NCBI RefSeq assembly: GCF_004000925.1 | Contig: NZ_BIME01000015.1 | Coordinates: 87,100 to 151,099, forward strand | Origin: Paenibacillus illinoisensis NBRC 15959 | GTDB lineage: Bacteria; Bacillota; Bacilli; Paenibacillales; Paenibacillaceae | Length of the DNA stretch: 64,000 bases | Direction: 5' to 3' | Shown here: in pieces, positions 34,867 to 43,980 of the stretch | How the letters are laid out: each line of letters begins with the position of its first letter | How positions within the stretch are numbered: position 1 is the first letter of the stretch | Translations under genes and position numbers: made by a program | The notes under the pieces: generated by a model | Seen by the model: the letters and a program-made list of their open reading frames with translations, nothing else | Told to the model about the DNA's origin: nothing | Database searches by the model: none

Positions 34867-35898
34867 TTATAGCTTGGTTTCCACACGTACCGGTTCTTCG
34901 GTCTTCTCCATTTTGTTGACATCCAGGATATCAAGCAGGAAGACAAAGATCGGAATACCGATAATGAGGCCCCAGATTCCCAGGAAGTGCTGTGACAGAA
35001 TCAGTACGATAAACGTATAAAACATCGGCAGCTTTGTTTTATGCGCCATCAGTTTTGGATTAAGGAAATACGTTTCCAGCGCATGAATGATGACAATCAT
35101 GACGATAACGATAATGCTCAGCTGTATTCCGCCCATTTGATAGCCGATCAGACACAGAGGCACCAATGATATAATAACGCCCGCTACCGGTACAAGGCTA
35201 AGCAGGAATACGAGAATCGTCAGAGCAAATAGATACGGGAATCCGAGTATCCATAGACCCAGAATGGTCAGAGCCGTATTGAATACGGCGATCATCAGCT
35301 GAGCCTCAATCACTTTACCAAAAGACGATACAAATTTGTCCCCAAGATAAGCCACTTCATTGTAGAACCAACCGATCTTGCTCGTTTTGAACTTGGATGT
35401 GAACTTGACGATCTCCTGCTTCTGCAGCAGGAAGAACAGACTGAGTATGATGACCAGCAGAATAAACTCAAGCCATTTACTTAGAGCAAATATATACTTC
35501 AATGCATCGTTCGCATAGTTCTTGATGTCGTATGATTGAAGGAAGCTGGCCACTTTGGCTGCCAGATTATCCCCTTCGGCGGTATCGAAGAATGTCATAA
35601 TCTCATTGGTTAACTGAATGACCTGATTGACAATTCTCGGTGAATATCTGGATATACCCAGCACAATGGCTGCAATGACGATCAGATAGAGCAGTATGAC
35701 GACGACTTTATAATTAATCGGAAATAGCCGATTTAGTTTCCCCGTAATAAACTGCTGCAACCGATTCATGACATACGTCACTAGAAATAGCAGCAAGATC
35801 ATGTGCAGCATACTCCCCATGCTGAACAGGACCAAACAAAACAGCAGCAGAATCAAAAAGCGTCTGACTGTTGCATTTTTTAACCACTCTTTAATCAT
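34867..35898 (-). CDS. AI-2E family transporter (UPF0118 membrane protein)
   Basis: About 343 residues from MIKEWLKNATV; the frame also allows GTG six codons upstream (35916) or TTG three codons upstream behind GAGGTGAAGAT, so the start is uncertain. About seven or eight hydrophobic helices and the C-terminal HFLGIWGLIIGIPIFVFLLDIL are typical of the AI-2E/PerM family. Functions proposed in the family range from autoinducer-2 export to sodium/proton exchange, so the substrate is open. It lies downstream of trxB, behind the trxB terminator. Confidence 0.88.
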   Translation of the reverse strand: MIKEWLKNATVRRFLILLLFCLVLFSMGSMLHMILLLFLVTYVMNRLQQFITGKLNRLFPINYKVVVILLYLIVIAAIVLGISRYSPRIVNQVIQLTNEIMTFFDTAEGDNLAAKVASFLQSYDIKNYANDALKYIFALSKWLEFILLVIILSLFFLLQKQEIVKFTSKFKTSKIGWFYNEVAYLGDKFVSSFGKVIEAQLMIAVFNTALTILGLWILGFPYLFALTILVFLLSLVPVAGVIISLVPLCLIGYQMGGIQLSIIVIVMIVIIHALETYFLNPKLMAHKTKLPMFYTFIVLILSQHFLGIWGLIIGIPIFVFLLDILDVNKMEKTEEPVRVETKL

Positions 35899-35970
35899 TT
35901 CCCCCAAAATCTTCACCTCGCAGCTAATATGCCCATTATGTATACGATCTCATGTCCATTTGGTTTCAAA

Positions 35971-35996
35971 AAAAGAGAAGCCTCCCGGCTTCTCTC
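35971..35996 (-). terminator. Terminator of trxB
   Basis: On the minus strand AGAGAAGCC (35996-35988) pairs with GGCTTCTCT (35982-35974), followed by TTTTTTTG. Confidence 0.9.
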
Positions 35997-36058
35997 ACGT
36001 GATGAGACTTCCCGTTGTCTCTTATTATAGTTTATGCAGCGCACTACCTTGGTCATGC

Positions 36059-37018
36059 TTACTTATCCAGCGTCTCGCTCCAATCGTGGATAATACTGCC
36101 TTCAAGGTACTTCTCACAATCCATGGCCGCCATACAGCCTGAGCCTGCAGCCGTGATGGCTTGACGGTATTTCGTATCCTGAACGTCACCGCAGGCGAAT
36201 ACACCCGGAATGTTCGTTTCGGTGGTTCCTGGCTTCACCACAACATAACCGTGATCATCCAGAGCAATCTGGTTACCCAGGAAGCCCGTGTTAGGCGTGT
36301 GGCCAATCGCTACAAATACGCCATCTGCTTCGAGCAGCTCCTCTTGACCTGTCTCGTTATTGCGCACCTTCAATCCCTTGACACCAAGTGCCTCAGGCAC
36401 AACTTCGAGCGGTGTCCGGTTCAGAGCCCATTTCACCTTCTCATTGCTGCGCGCCCGGTCCTGCATGATCTTCGATGCCCGCAATTCGTCCCGGCGGTGA
36501 ACGAGTGTCACGTCTGTTGCGAAACGGGTCAGGAAGCTGGCTTCCTCCATCGCGGAATCGCCGCCACCCACAACAATGATTTTCTTGCCACGGAAGAAGA
36601 ATCCGTCACATGTCGCGCACGTACTTACGCCGCGTCCCACATTCTCCTGCTCTCCCGGAATGCCGAGATAGCGGGCAGAAGCACCGGTAGAGATAATAAT
36701 CGACTCCGCCTCAAGCTCACCAATGCCTCCGACTTTCACCTTGAATGGCGGCTTGCTGAAGTCGACTTCCTCTACCCAGCCATTCTTGAATTCCGCTCCA
36801 AAGCGCTCTGCTTGCTTCCGCATGTTATCCATTAATTCCGGTCCCATAATGCCCTGAGGGAATCCTGGAAAGTTTTCAACCTCGGTCGTGGTTGTAAGCT
36901 GGCCTCCAGGTTGCAGACCTTCTATGACCAAAGGATTCAGGTTGGCACGAGCCAGATATATCGCTGCCGTCAAACCTGCAGGTCCGGTTCCGATCACAAT
37001 CGTTCTGTATTTAGACAT
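36059..37018 (-). CDS. trxB: Thioredoxin-disulfide reductase
   Basis: A 319-residue flavoprotein that reduces thioredoxin with NADPH. It has the FAD-binding VIGTGPAGLTAAIY, the redox pair Cys134 and Cys137 in STCATCDG, the NADPH-binding VVGGGDSAMEEA, and the C-terminal GVFACGDVQD. The start at MSKYRTIVIG is set by AAGGAGGCTGTATCTAT; the longer upstream frame has no site. It follows the TPR-HTH gene, a neighbourhood also seen around trxB in Bacillus. Confidence 0.97.
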   Translation of the reverse strand: MSKYRTIVIGTGPAGLTAAIYLARANLNPLVIEGLQPGGQLTTTTEVENFPGFPQGIMGPELMDNMRKQAERFGAEFKNGWVEEVDFSKPPFKVKVGGIGELEAESIIISTGASARYLGIPGEQENVGRGVSTCATCDGFFFRGKKIIVVGGGDSAMEEASFLTRFATDVTLVHRRDELRASKIMQDRARSNEKVKWALNRTPLEVVPEALGVKGLKVRNNETGQEELLEADGVFVAIGHTPNTGFLGNQIALDDHGYVVVKPGTTETNIPGVFACGDVQDTKYRQAITAAGSGCMAAMDCEKYLEGSIIHDWSETLDK

Positions 37019-37225
37019 ATAGATACAGCCTCCTTGATAAGGTTGAGAGTGTGTTGACTGGAAAACTTCTAGAGTGATATGACGAAGCCTATTCGTTAAG
37101 TTTACCCGTTTTGCAGGCAATTGTATCCTTCATGAAATTCCGATCTTTCTCAAACTGTCTCCAAGCGCATCATGTTGCTCATCTATAAGGCCAACAAGAA
37201 AATGGTACATGTAACCCGCAGTATA

Positions 37226-38959
37226 CTACACGGTTGGCGGGATGCTTCCGCACACCCGAACAATCTGCCGTGCGTATTTGCTAACGGTGGAAGCCGATAT
37301 GCCGTACCGTTCCGCTATACTCTGATAGGTAACAGGACGACTGTGGATTTTGGCCGCGAGATATTCAAGCCCCGCAGCCCAGCCTTCAATTTGCTTGAGC
37401 CCCGGACCATCCGGATGCACTCTGGATACATAATCGGTCCAGATCCGTTCCATCTCCTGCTGCAGCTCCGCTTTCGCTTCTGTCATCTGCAGAGCACGCT
37501 CCACAACGGCTTGCCAGTGCGAAGTCGTTTCCGACTTGGCGTGCACTGTGCTTGATTGCATCTTAGGGAGAAGACGGTCTGTTATCCCGGATACCGGTTG
37601 TTGATCATGGTTCTTGCCCTGATTCTGCTCTTTCATTTGGAGTCCGCTCAGCACAGATTCAGCCGCAGCAACCAGATCCTGATCTTCATCAGCCTCTTGT
37701 ACGAAGGATTGCAAGGCTTGCTGCACCTCATAATCACCGATCATGGCCAAGGCATGAATGACCTGAAGCTTGGTTGCACGATCTCCATGGCGCAGCGCCC
37801 AGAAGAACGATGAACGGATGAGCGGATCATTTTTCATCTCTTCGGGGATGCCGTTACCATAGTTCTCCCATTGTCTGAATTGCTCGTCAAACGGAAGATG
37901 GTAGTGATAGCTGAGCTTCTCCGGCTCACGCTCCCCTTCCCGAACTGCATCAAGACCAGACAGATAGAACTTGGAAACCTCTGAGCCCGGATCAAGCTTG
38001 GACACATGGCGCCATAGCCGCTCTGCAACATCGTAACGCTCCGTATTATATGCTGCCACAGCCGCGTAATGAGCAAGCGCCGGATCGGCTGCCGTCTCTT
38101 CATCCTTCAAGAGCCGACGGAAATGGGTATAGGCCGAGTCATGCTGCCCAAGAATCCCCATCGTGGTAGCCAATTTATACACCTGCTCCTTCTGGTAAGG
38201 CACGATGACACGTAGTTTTTTGATCAATAATAGCACTTGGTCTGCCCGATTCTCGTTCTGGTGGAAGATCGCGAGATTACACAAGGCATGCAGGTTTCCC
38301 GGCTCCTGCTCCAGCACTTCGGCAATCGTCTCTCTCGCCTTGGGGAACAGTCCCATATAGTAATAAGCCAGCGCGAGATTGTTCCGAGCTGCCAAATAGT
38401 CAGGGTAGTCGGGTGACATGCCCTCCAGAAGTTCGGCTGCCTGAGCAAATTTCCCCTCTTCCAGCAGCTCTCTTGCCTGATCGTGCTCAACCACACCTTT
38501 ACGGGATTTGATCCGGTTCAGCTTGGCCGGGCGATCCAGCTCATAATACAGAAGCTCCATCATCTCTTCGGCTTCCGTCATGAACTGCCCCTGCGGGTCC
38601 TCCTCCAAATACGTAACAAGTGCCTGCTCCGCTTCCTCAAACCGGTCCATATTCGCATAATTGTTGGCCATATAGAAGTAGCATTCCGTCATGGACGGAT
38701 CTACCACCTCCAGCACATGCGCCAGAACGGCATTGGAAGCTTCGTAATCTCCCTTCTCAGATAATATACCCGCCATATTGCAATGGTTCACCGGATTTTC
38801 CGGTTCATATTCAACAGCTTTACGAAAATATTTTAATGCCTTGTCAACATGATTACGGTCCAGCGAGCGGACAGCTCTCTCGAAAAAGAAAGAAGCATCC
38901 AAGTGAATCGGTATAATATTGGCAAGGGGTCCTTCTGCCCGCACTAGCTTGCCCTTCAT
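37226..38959 (-). CDS. TPR-repeat protein with C-terminal helix-turn-helix
   Basis: About 577 residues from MKGKLVRAEGPL, chosen because GAGGAGGTGCCTTGGAAG precedes it; ATG codons further upstream lack sites. Residues about 30-330 form several TPR units (for example ALKYFRKAVEYEPENPVNHC and KARETIAEVLEQEPGNLHAL). A linker follows, and the last 35 residues (TYQSIAERYGISASTVSKYA) make a helix-turn-helix. This suggests a cytosolic scaffold that may also bind DNA. TPR proteins occur next to trxB in related genomes, but I know no defined function. Confidence 0.85.
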   Translation of the reverse strand: MKGKLVRAEGPLANIIPIHLDASFFFERAVRSLDRNHVDKALKYFRKAVEYEPENPVNHCNMAGILSEKGDYEASNAVLAHVLEVVDPSMTECYFYMANNYANMDRFEEAEQALVTYLEEDPQGQFMTEAEEMMELLYYELDRPAKLNRIKSRKGVVEHDQARELLEEGKFAQAAELLEGMSPDYPDYLAARNNLALAYYYMGLFPKARETIAEVLEQEPGNLHALCNLAIFHQNENRADQVLLLIKKLRVIVPYQKEQVYKLATTMGILGQHDSAYTHFRRLLKDEETAADPALAHYAAVAAYNTERYDVAERLWRHVSKLDPGSEVSKFYLSGLDAVREGEREPEKLSYHYHLPFDEQFRQWENYGNGIPEEMKNDPLIRSSFFWALRHGDRATKLQVIHALAMIGDYEVQQALQSFVQEADEDQDLVAAAESVLSGLQMKEQNQGKNHDQQPVSGITDRLLPKMQSSTVHAKSETTSHWQAVVERALQMTEAKAELQQEMERIWTDYVSRVHPDGPGLKQIEGWAAGLEYLAAKIHSRPVTYQSIAERYGISASTVSKYARQIVRVCGSIPPTV

Positions 38960-39067
38960 CTTCCAAGGCACCTCCTCTTTGCTTTCATTCATACTCTCCA
39001 GTATACCACATCTGGCGGCGGTCTTCTCAACATGTAGTTTCAAGAGCTTTATGCAAAAATTGCACAT

Positions 39068-39112
39068 AAAAAAGATGGCATTCCATCCTCCTTGAAGGGT
39101 GAAATGCCATCC
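39068..39112 (-). terminator. Terminator of the second sugar cluster
   Basis: On the minus strand GATGGCATT (39111-39103) pairs with AATGCCATC (39082-39074), followed by TTTTTTATG, about 50 bp after the 583-residue enzyme gene. Confidence 0.85.
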
Positions 39113-39158
39113 GGATATCATAGGAATTTATCTTTTGAAAATGGAGATCCCTGTCCAT

Positions 39159-40910
39159 TTACAACTTCGCTGCCATCGTCGGTGACAGTGTAATGTCTAT
39201 CGTCTTTCTGAACGGTGTCATGAAGTTGACCAGCACAACCTTGCACCTGTCTGGTAACCTCGCCTCGCGTACGGTAGCTGCCAGATGGCCCATCTCGCCT
39301 CCGGCCAGCTCGACCCAGTCCTCTCCACAGGAATAGCGAAGCGTTCCGCCCTTCCACAGATAGTGACCTCCATCCGTCTCCAGCAGTTCGCCGGAAGACA
39401 GCTCTCCCTCATCTCCGAATACGAAGGACAACTGCATCATGATCTCCTCTGGCTCGGTGCCTGACAGTTCCAGCTTCCACCCCTTCTCTGTCTGTACAAC
39501 CTCCGCCTGCGTACGGAATGTCTGTTCATGGGTAAGTTCTCGGTTCTGATGAGGTAACACATACCATGGGCTAGTGGAAGTTTTCACAGTCTCGGGCAGC
39601 TGATCTGCAGGAATTGGAGCATAATAGCCTTTCTTCTGCTCACCCCTCAGACGATATCCTGCGGGCAATCGGTCCATCTTCTGCATTGGCACATAGCCGG
39701 GATTGAAGTAGGAGGCCAGCTGCACGGCCAGCAGACGCACCGAGCCATGACGAAGAGCGAAAAAGGACGGCACTTCCGTCATTATGGTTATGCTTGTCGC
39801 ATGATCCCTTATACGGGCAACAGGCGCGCCAAAGTCCGTATGCATCCGGCTATGAGAAATATGCCCATAATGTCCTGCTGACGCCATTTGTTGTAAATAA
39901 CCCTCACGCGCAAAGTGTTCATTCAACATGATCTCATACTGCTTAGGCAGTTCGTCTTCCACCTCATATATCTCCTGCAGCTCCGGCTCCAGCAATAACC
40001 GAATGAGCGAATTGACCGAACATACGCCAGGGTCTGTTAGTGAATCGCCTGCCCATTTCGCCATGTTGGCCAAGAGCGGATCATGGTCCATCCGGGCAAG
40101 AATGGCATATGGCAGGTAATAAGGGGACAAGTCATGCATACTGCCCAGATCCTGACGACCCGAGTAATCCGTAACAATCTCACCTGTCGGATGTACCAGG
40201 TACACCATCATGCGCAGATTAAGTCTGACGGGCTCAAGCAGTTCAGGACGATTCAACAAGCGAGCCGCATGGATCAGCATAATATCGCTAACTGCGTTAT
40301 AGATTCCGTTGCTGCGTTCTGTCCACTCCCCATCTGGAGTTATATCCATTCCTTCCGCTAGCCACTGCTCTGCACGCTTCACTGTCTCTTCCAGGTCAAA
40401 CAGCTGATGCAGGAAACCAAGAGCCGCGCATAACACCCAGCGATGGTTCGGCGTATGGCAACCTCCTGTAAGCATGACGGGTACGGTTCGTTCCAAAAAC
40501 AACCGCATGTTGTCCAGCACAGGCTGGAGCTTCTCCCAATTCTGCTGTTGAAGCAGCTGGTACAACTGAGCATACCCCACAATGACAAATGCTGTGTCTG
40601 GCGGTGAATGATAGTTGGTCCATCCCGGAGATATGGAGCCGTCTTCATGCTGGTTACGGAGCACAAACTCCGTTGCCAGTAGAAGGCGATGTAACAGCTC
40701 TTCATTCCGATAATAGATTGAATCGGGGTTAGCAAGCGCTGCCCCCCAGTAACACATATCCGTAGGGGTTCCGGTCGTATGATTAACCCAGGCGATACCT
40801 GTGTAGGGATCGATTGTTCCACCGTAGTATCGGCTATTTGGATCAAGCACCTGCCGGGACAAGCCTCTCTCCACTGCCTTGTCATTGCTATCCACCAGTT
40901 GCTTGTACAT
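39159..40910 (-). CDS. Unrecognised 583-residue protein, possible polysaccharide lyase or glycosidase
   Basis: From MYKQLVDSNDKAV, behind GGAGGGAATGGCAC, it has 583 residues and no signal peptide. Roughly residues 1-380 look like an alpha/alpha toroid: repeated helices with HEDGSISPGW (88-97), CHTPNHRW (151-158) and PDGEWTERSNGIYN (192-205). The rest (VQLASYFNPG and later beta-rich sequence to the end) looks like a beta-sandwich. This plan, with Asn-His and a later Tyr, is reminiscent of heparinase/alginate-type lyases, but I do not recognise the family. It ends the cluster after the isomerase gene and presumably acts in the cytoplasm on an imported oligosaccharide. Confidence 0.65.
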   Translation of the reverse strand: MYKQLVDSNDKAVERGLSRQVLDPNSRYYGGTIDPYTGIAWVNHTTGTPTDMCYWGAALANPDSIYYRNEELLHRLLLATEFVLRNQHEDGSISPGWTNYHSPPDTAFVIVGYAQLYQLLQQQNWEKLQPVLDNMRLFLERTVPVMLTGGCHTPNHRWVLCAALGFLHQLFDLEETVKRAEQWLAEGMDITPDGEWTERSNGIYNAVSDIMLIHAARLLNRPELLEPVRLNLRMMVYLVHPTGEIVTDYSGRQDLGSMHDLSPYYLPYAILARMDHDPLLANMAKWAGDSLTDPGVCSVNSLIRLLLEPELQEIYEVEDELPKQYEIMLNEHFAREGYLQQMASAGHYGHISHSRMHTDFGAPVARIRDHATSITIMTEVPSFFALRHGSVRLLAVQLASYFNPGYVPMQKMDRLPAGYRLRGEQKKGYYAPIPADQLPETVKTSTSPWYVLPHQNRELTHEQTFRTQAEVVQTEKGWKLELSGTEPEEIMMQLSFVFGDEGELSSGELLETDGGHYLWKGGTLRYSCGEDWVELAGGEMGHLAATVREARLPDRCKVVLVNFMTPFRKTIDITLSPTMAAKL

Positions 40911-41009
40911 GTGCCATTCCCTCCAAACTGAGTATTTGCTCGTGGCTGGGCTGGATTGCCAAAGAAACAGCCGCAGCGCAAACATCAAGCGCGCGGTCTG
41001 TTTCCAACA

Positions 41010-41969
41010 TCATTGTCCCTCCCTTGCCGTATCCATCTTCTTCATAAGCAGTTCGTGACTCTCGTGAATTTCATCCGGTGTACAAGCTGATTTCAGTTCA
41101 TAGACCTTGACCCTTGCCCGGCGGATCATGGGGAGGTATGCATCATAGAAATGCATATCCTGACTGTGCACATACGGGCACCAGTGATCCGAAAGGCCGA
41201 GTGTCTCATGAATATGAACGCCTACGATATCATCCATCAGCCCTTGCATCTCACCCACGCTGTCGTAGAGCCCCAGGCGATCCATCATGATGGCATGCCC
41301 GGTATCATACCAGATGCCAACTGGAGCCCATTGCAGAGCCTCAATAATGGTCTTGGCTTCAGCCAGTGTAGGAATCTGCTGGGGTCTTGAGCGGGTTTCG
41401 ATGCCGAATTGGACATGGAGACCTTGGGCTGCTGCCTGATTGCAGACTTCATCCAGGCTGCGAATAATCTGTTGGACGTAACCGGTGCTCAGTGCCTGCC
41501 GACGTTCAACAAATTCCTCCCATTTGCTGCGATACTTAGGTGAATCCTTCCCCTCGTTGTGATACAGCTGAGCAAGCTCCTTGCTGACACTCTCCGGGAT
41601 AGGTACCTCACCTGGGTGTACAACAACAGCCTCAGCCCCGTAACGATGGGCATATTCTGCGGAACCGACAAGCAGCTGAATGGCCTTTTGACGTTTCGTT
41701 TCGTCCTGGAATCCGAGCAGTACCGAATCTGTACCGTAATCCGGATCCGGCACATGAGGAAATGTATTATGCACACTGGAAACGCCAATCTCTCCGCGCT
41801 CAATCATAGGCTCAATGGACGTCAGCATTTCCTTCGTCACATTGTAGTTAAGTTCAACACGGCGGAAGCCAAGCTCGCGAATTTCCTGGATCATGGCCTC
41901 GCCCACCTGGTGACGCTTAATGTTCCAGCATGTAGAGAACGAATACTCACCCTTGTCATTTTGCTGCAT
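41010..41969 (-). CDS. Sugar phosphate isomerase/epimerase-like TIM-barrel protein
   Basis: A 319-residue member of the AP-endonuclease-2 / xylose-isomerase-like TIM-barrel superfamily. Likely metal ligands and nearby motifs are His in VVVHPGEVP, Glu in FGIETRSR, Asp and His in WYDTGHAI, His in GVHIHET and Glu in VYELKSA. Family members isomerise or epimerise sugars and inositols, or dehydrate keto-inositols. It lies after the second permease and about 100 bp before the 583-residue enzyme gene, so it probably acts on a sugar released by the cluster. The ATG follows AAAGGAAGAGTGAGCTTGT. Confidence 0.8.
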   Translation of the reverse strand: MQQNDKGEYSFSTCWNIKRHQVGEAMIQEIRELGFRRVELNYNVTKEMLTSIEPMIERGEIGVSSVHNTFPHVPDPDYGTDSVLLGFQDETKRQKAIQLLVGSAEYAHRYGAEAVVVHPGEVPIPESVSKELAQLYHNEGKDSPKYRSKWEEFVERRQALSTGYVQQIIRSLDEVCNQAAAQGLHVQFGIETRSRPQQIPTLAEAKTIIEALQWAPVGIWYDTGHAIMMDRLGLYDSVGEMQGLMDDIVGVHIHETLGLSDHWCPYVHSQDMHFYDAYLPMIRRARVKVYELKSACTPDEIHESHELLMKKMDTAREGQ

Positions 41970-42031
41970 ACAAGCTCACTCTTCCTTTCTTTGTTACAAC
42001 CTTTCCCACGATTAATGGGTACGGCTTCAAA

Positions 42032-42904
42032 TCAACCTTTTACGGCCCCAAGCATGGCACCACTAACGAAATATTTCTGCAGCCAAGGATAGACAAGCAG
42101 GATGGGAACGGTAGCGAATATAACGGTAGCAGCCTTCAGACTTTCCGGCGTGAGCGGTGCGCGGTTTGCACCCTCCATCTGTGTCAGTTCACTCACCATA
42201 TTGTTCTGTACCATTTGGAACAGCTTGAGCTGCAGCGGATACAGCTGTGGATCGTTAATGTACATCAGGGAATCCTGGAATCCGTTCCAGCGTCCCACCG
42301 CATAGAAGAGAGACAGGGTTGCCATTACTGGCAGCGAGAGTGGAAGAATGATTTTCAACAACGTATGAAGATGTGAGCTTCCATCGATCTCAGCCGACTC
42401 CTCCAGACTTTCCGGGATGCCATTGAAGAAGGAGATCAAGATAATCAGGTTAAAAGGACTGACCAATCCCGGCAATATCAATGCCCAGACCGAATTCAGC
42501 AAATGCAGATCACGAATCAGCAAGTATTCCGGAATGATCCCGCCACTGAAGAACATCGTAATGATGATGACGTACATGAAGAGCTTGCGGCCCTTCAGTT
42601 TCTTCTTGGTCAACGGGTACGCTGCAGCAATAGTAAACACCATGCATAATACCGTAGTCGCAATCGTCAAAAGCGCAGTGTAACCAAGTGAATAGAGCAT
42701 GGAATGGTCAGAGAACACCTTGACGTATGCATCCCAATTAAACTCCTTCGGAAACAGCCTCACTTCTCCCGATGTTATCGCTCGGTTGGAGCTAAACGAT
42801 ATGGCAATCGTGTGCAGAAAAGGAGCCAGACAGAACACGACAAACAGGGTTACAAAGGAGATATTAACGATATCAAAAATCCGATTTGAGGTGCGGTCAC
42901 TCAT
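42032..42904 (-). CDS. Carbohydrate ABC transporter permease (LplC/MalG type)
   Basis: A 290-residue permease with six hydrophobic segments and the ATPase-contact loop EESAEIDGSSHLHTLLKIILPLS. It ends KYFVSGAMLGAVKG, the same C-terminal style as the permease at 5096-5980. It forms the second half of the channel with the LplB-type protein encoded upstream. No ATPase gene is present in this cluster. Confidence 0.92.
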   Translation of the reverse strand: MSDRTSNRIFDIVNISFVTLFVVFCLAPFLHTIAISFSSNRAITSGEVRLFPKEFNWDAYVKVFSDHSMLYSLGYTALLTIATTVLCMVFTIAAAYPLTKKKLKGRKLFMYVIIITMFFSGGIIPEYLLIRDLHLLNSVWALILPGLVSPFNLIILISFFNGIPESLEESAEIDGSSHLHTLLKIILPLSLPVMATLSLFYAVGRWNGFQDSLMYINDPQLYPLQLKLFQMVQNNMVSELTQMEGANRAPLTPESLKAATVIFATVPILLVYPWLQKYFVSGAMLGAVKG

Positions 42905-42965
42905 ATGCGTACAACTCCTCTACTGATGGTCTAGAGAATAACAGGCTCGCGTACGTTCTTTTCCT

Positions 42966-43862
42966 CTACAAAATCCCTTCACCAGTTACCTTTTTCGAAA
43001 TGTAGTTGGAGCCCAGCACGAAAATAAGACCCACGACGGCCTGGAACAGTCCGACTACCGTTGCCAGTGTATACTGCCCGGATTCCAAACCCATCCGGTA
43101 TACGAAGGTGCTTAGAACATCTGAGTATTCACGCACCGCTGTGTTCCCGATAATGTAAGGACGATCGAATCCAATCGTGACCATGTGCCCCAGATTCAGA
43201 ATAAGCAGGGTTACGATGGTCGGCTTGATGCTCGGCAATGTAATATGCCAGATCTTTTTGAGACGTGTTGCGCCATCAATCTCAGCCGCTTCAAACAACT
43301 CCTTGTTCACACCCGTCAGTGCAGCCAGATACAGGATGGTTCCCCACCCGGCACTTTGCCAGACACCGGTAAATAGGTAGGTTACAAGCCACGGATTTTT
43401 TTCCGTCAGAAATGGGATGGGGTTCAGCCCCATACTCTCGAGCACACCGTTTACCATACCTGATTGGTTGCCAAACAGCTGGTATACGATCCCCCCGATA
43501 ATCACCCATGAGATGAAGTGAGGGATATACAGGATGGTCTGCGACAGTTTTTTGAACCATTTAAACCGAATTTCATAGAGCATGATTGCCAGGATAATTG
43601 GAGCAGGAAAAGATACAATCAGATCCAGAAAGTTGAGCATAAAGGTATTTCGCAGCGTGGTGTAGAAGTCCCGCATCCCAAATACCTCGCGGAAGGCATC
43701 AAAACCAATCCATTCGCTGCCGCCAATACCCTGAAACAGGTTAAAATCCTTAAATGCAATCTGTACGCCGTACATCGGTCCGTAACGGAAAATCACGAAG
43801 TAAATAAGGGGCAGGGAAATCAACGCGTACAATTGCCAATACCTCTTCAAGTAGGGGGTCAT
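42966..43862 (-). CDS. Carbohydrate ABC transporter permease (LplB type)
   Basis: About 298 residues from MTPYLKRYWQLY, supported by TTGGAGGAGACAGAC; an ATG five codons upstream overlaps the ribosome site. It has MYGVQIAFKDFNLF and the EAA loop EAAEIDGATRLKKIWHITLP. It is the inner-membrane partner of the permease encoded just downstream and follows the binding-protein gene. Confidence 0.92.
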   Translation of the reverse strand: MTPYLKRYWQLYALISLPLIYFVIFRYGPMYGVQIAFKDFNLFQGIGGSEWIGFDAFREVFGMRDFYTTLRNTFMLNFLDLIVSFPAPIILAIMLYEIRFKWFKKLSQTILYIPHFISWVIIGGIVYQLFGNQSGMVNGVLESMGLNPIPFLTEKNPWLVTYLFTGVWQSAGWGTILYLAALTGVNKELFEAAEIDGATRLKKIWHITLPSIKPTIVTLLILNLGHMVTIGFDRPYIIGNTAVREYSDVLSTFVYRMGLESGQYTLATVVGLFQAVVGLIFVLGSNYISKKVTGEGIL

Positions 43863-43980
43863 GTCTGTCTCCTCCAATCCGTGAAGATAAACTGTGCCGC
43901 CTCAGGTGACGGCACAGGTCACTTCAAAGTTTATCCGCTCTCTCCAGTAAGCTCTGTACCACTTGCGAGGATCATTTTTC

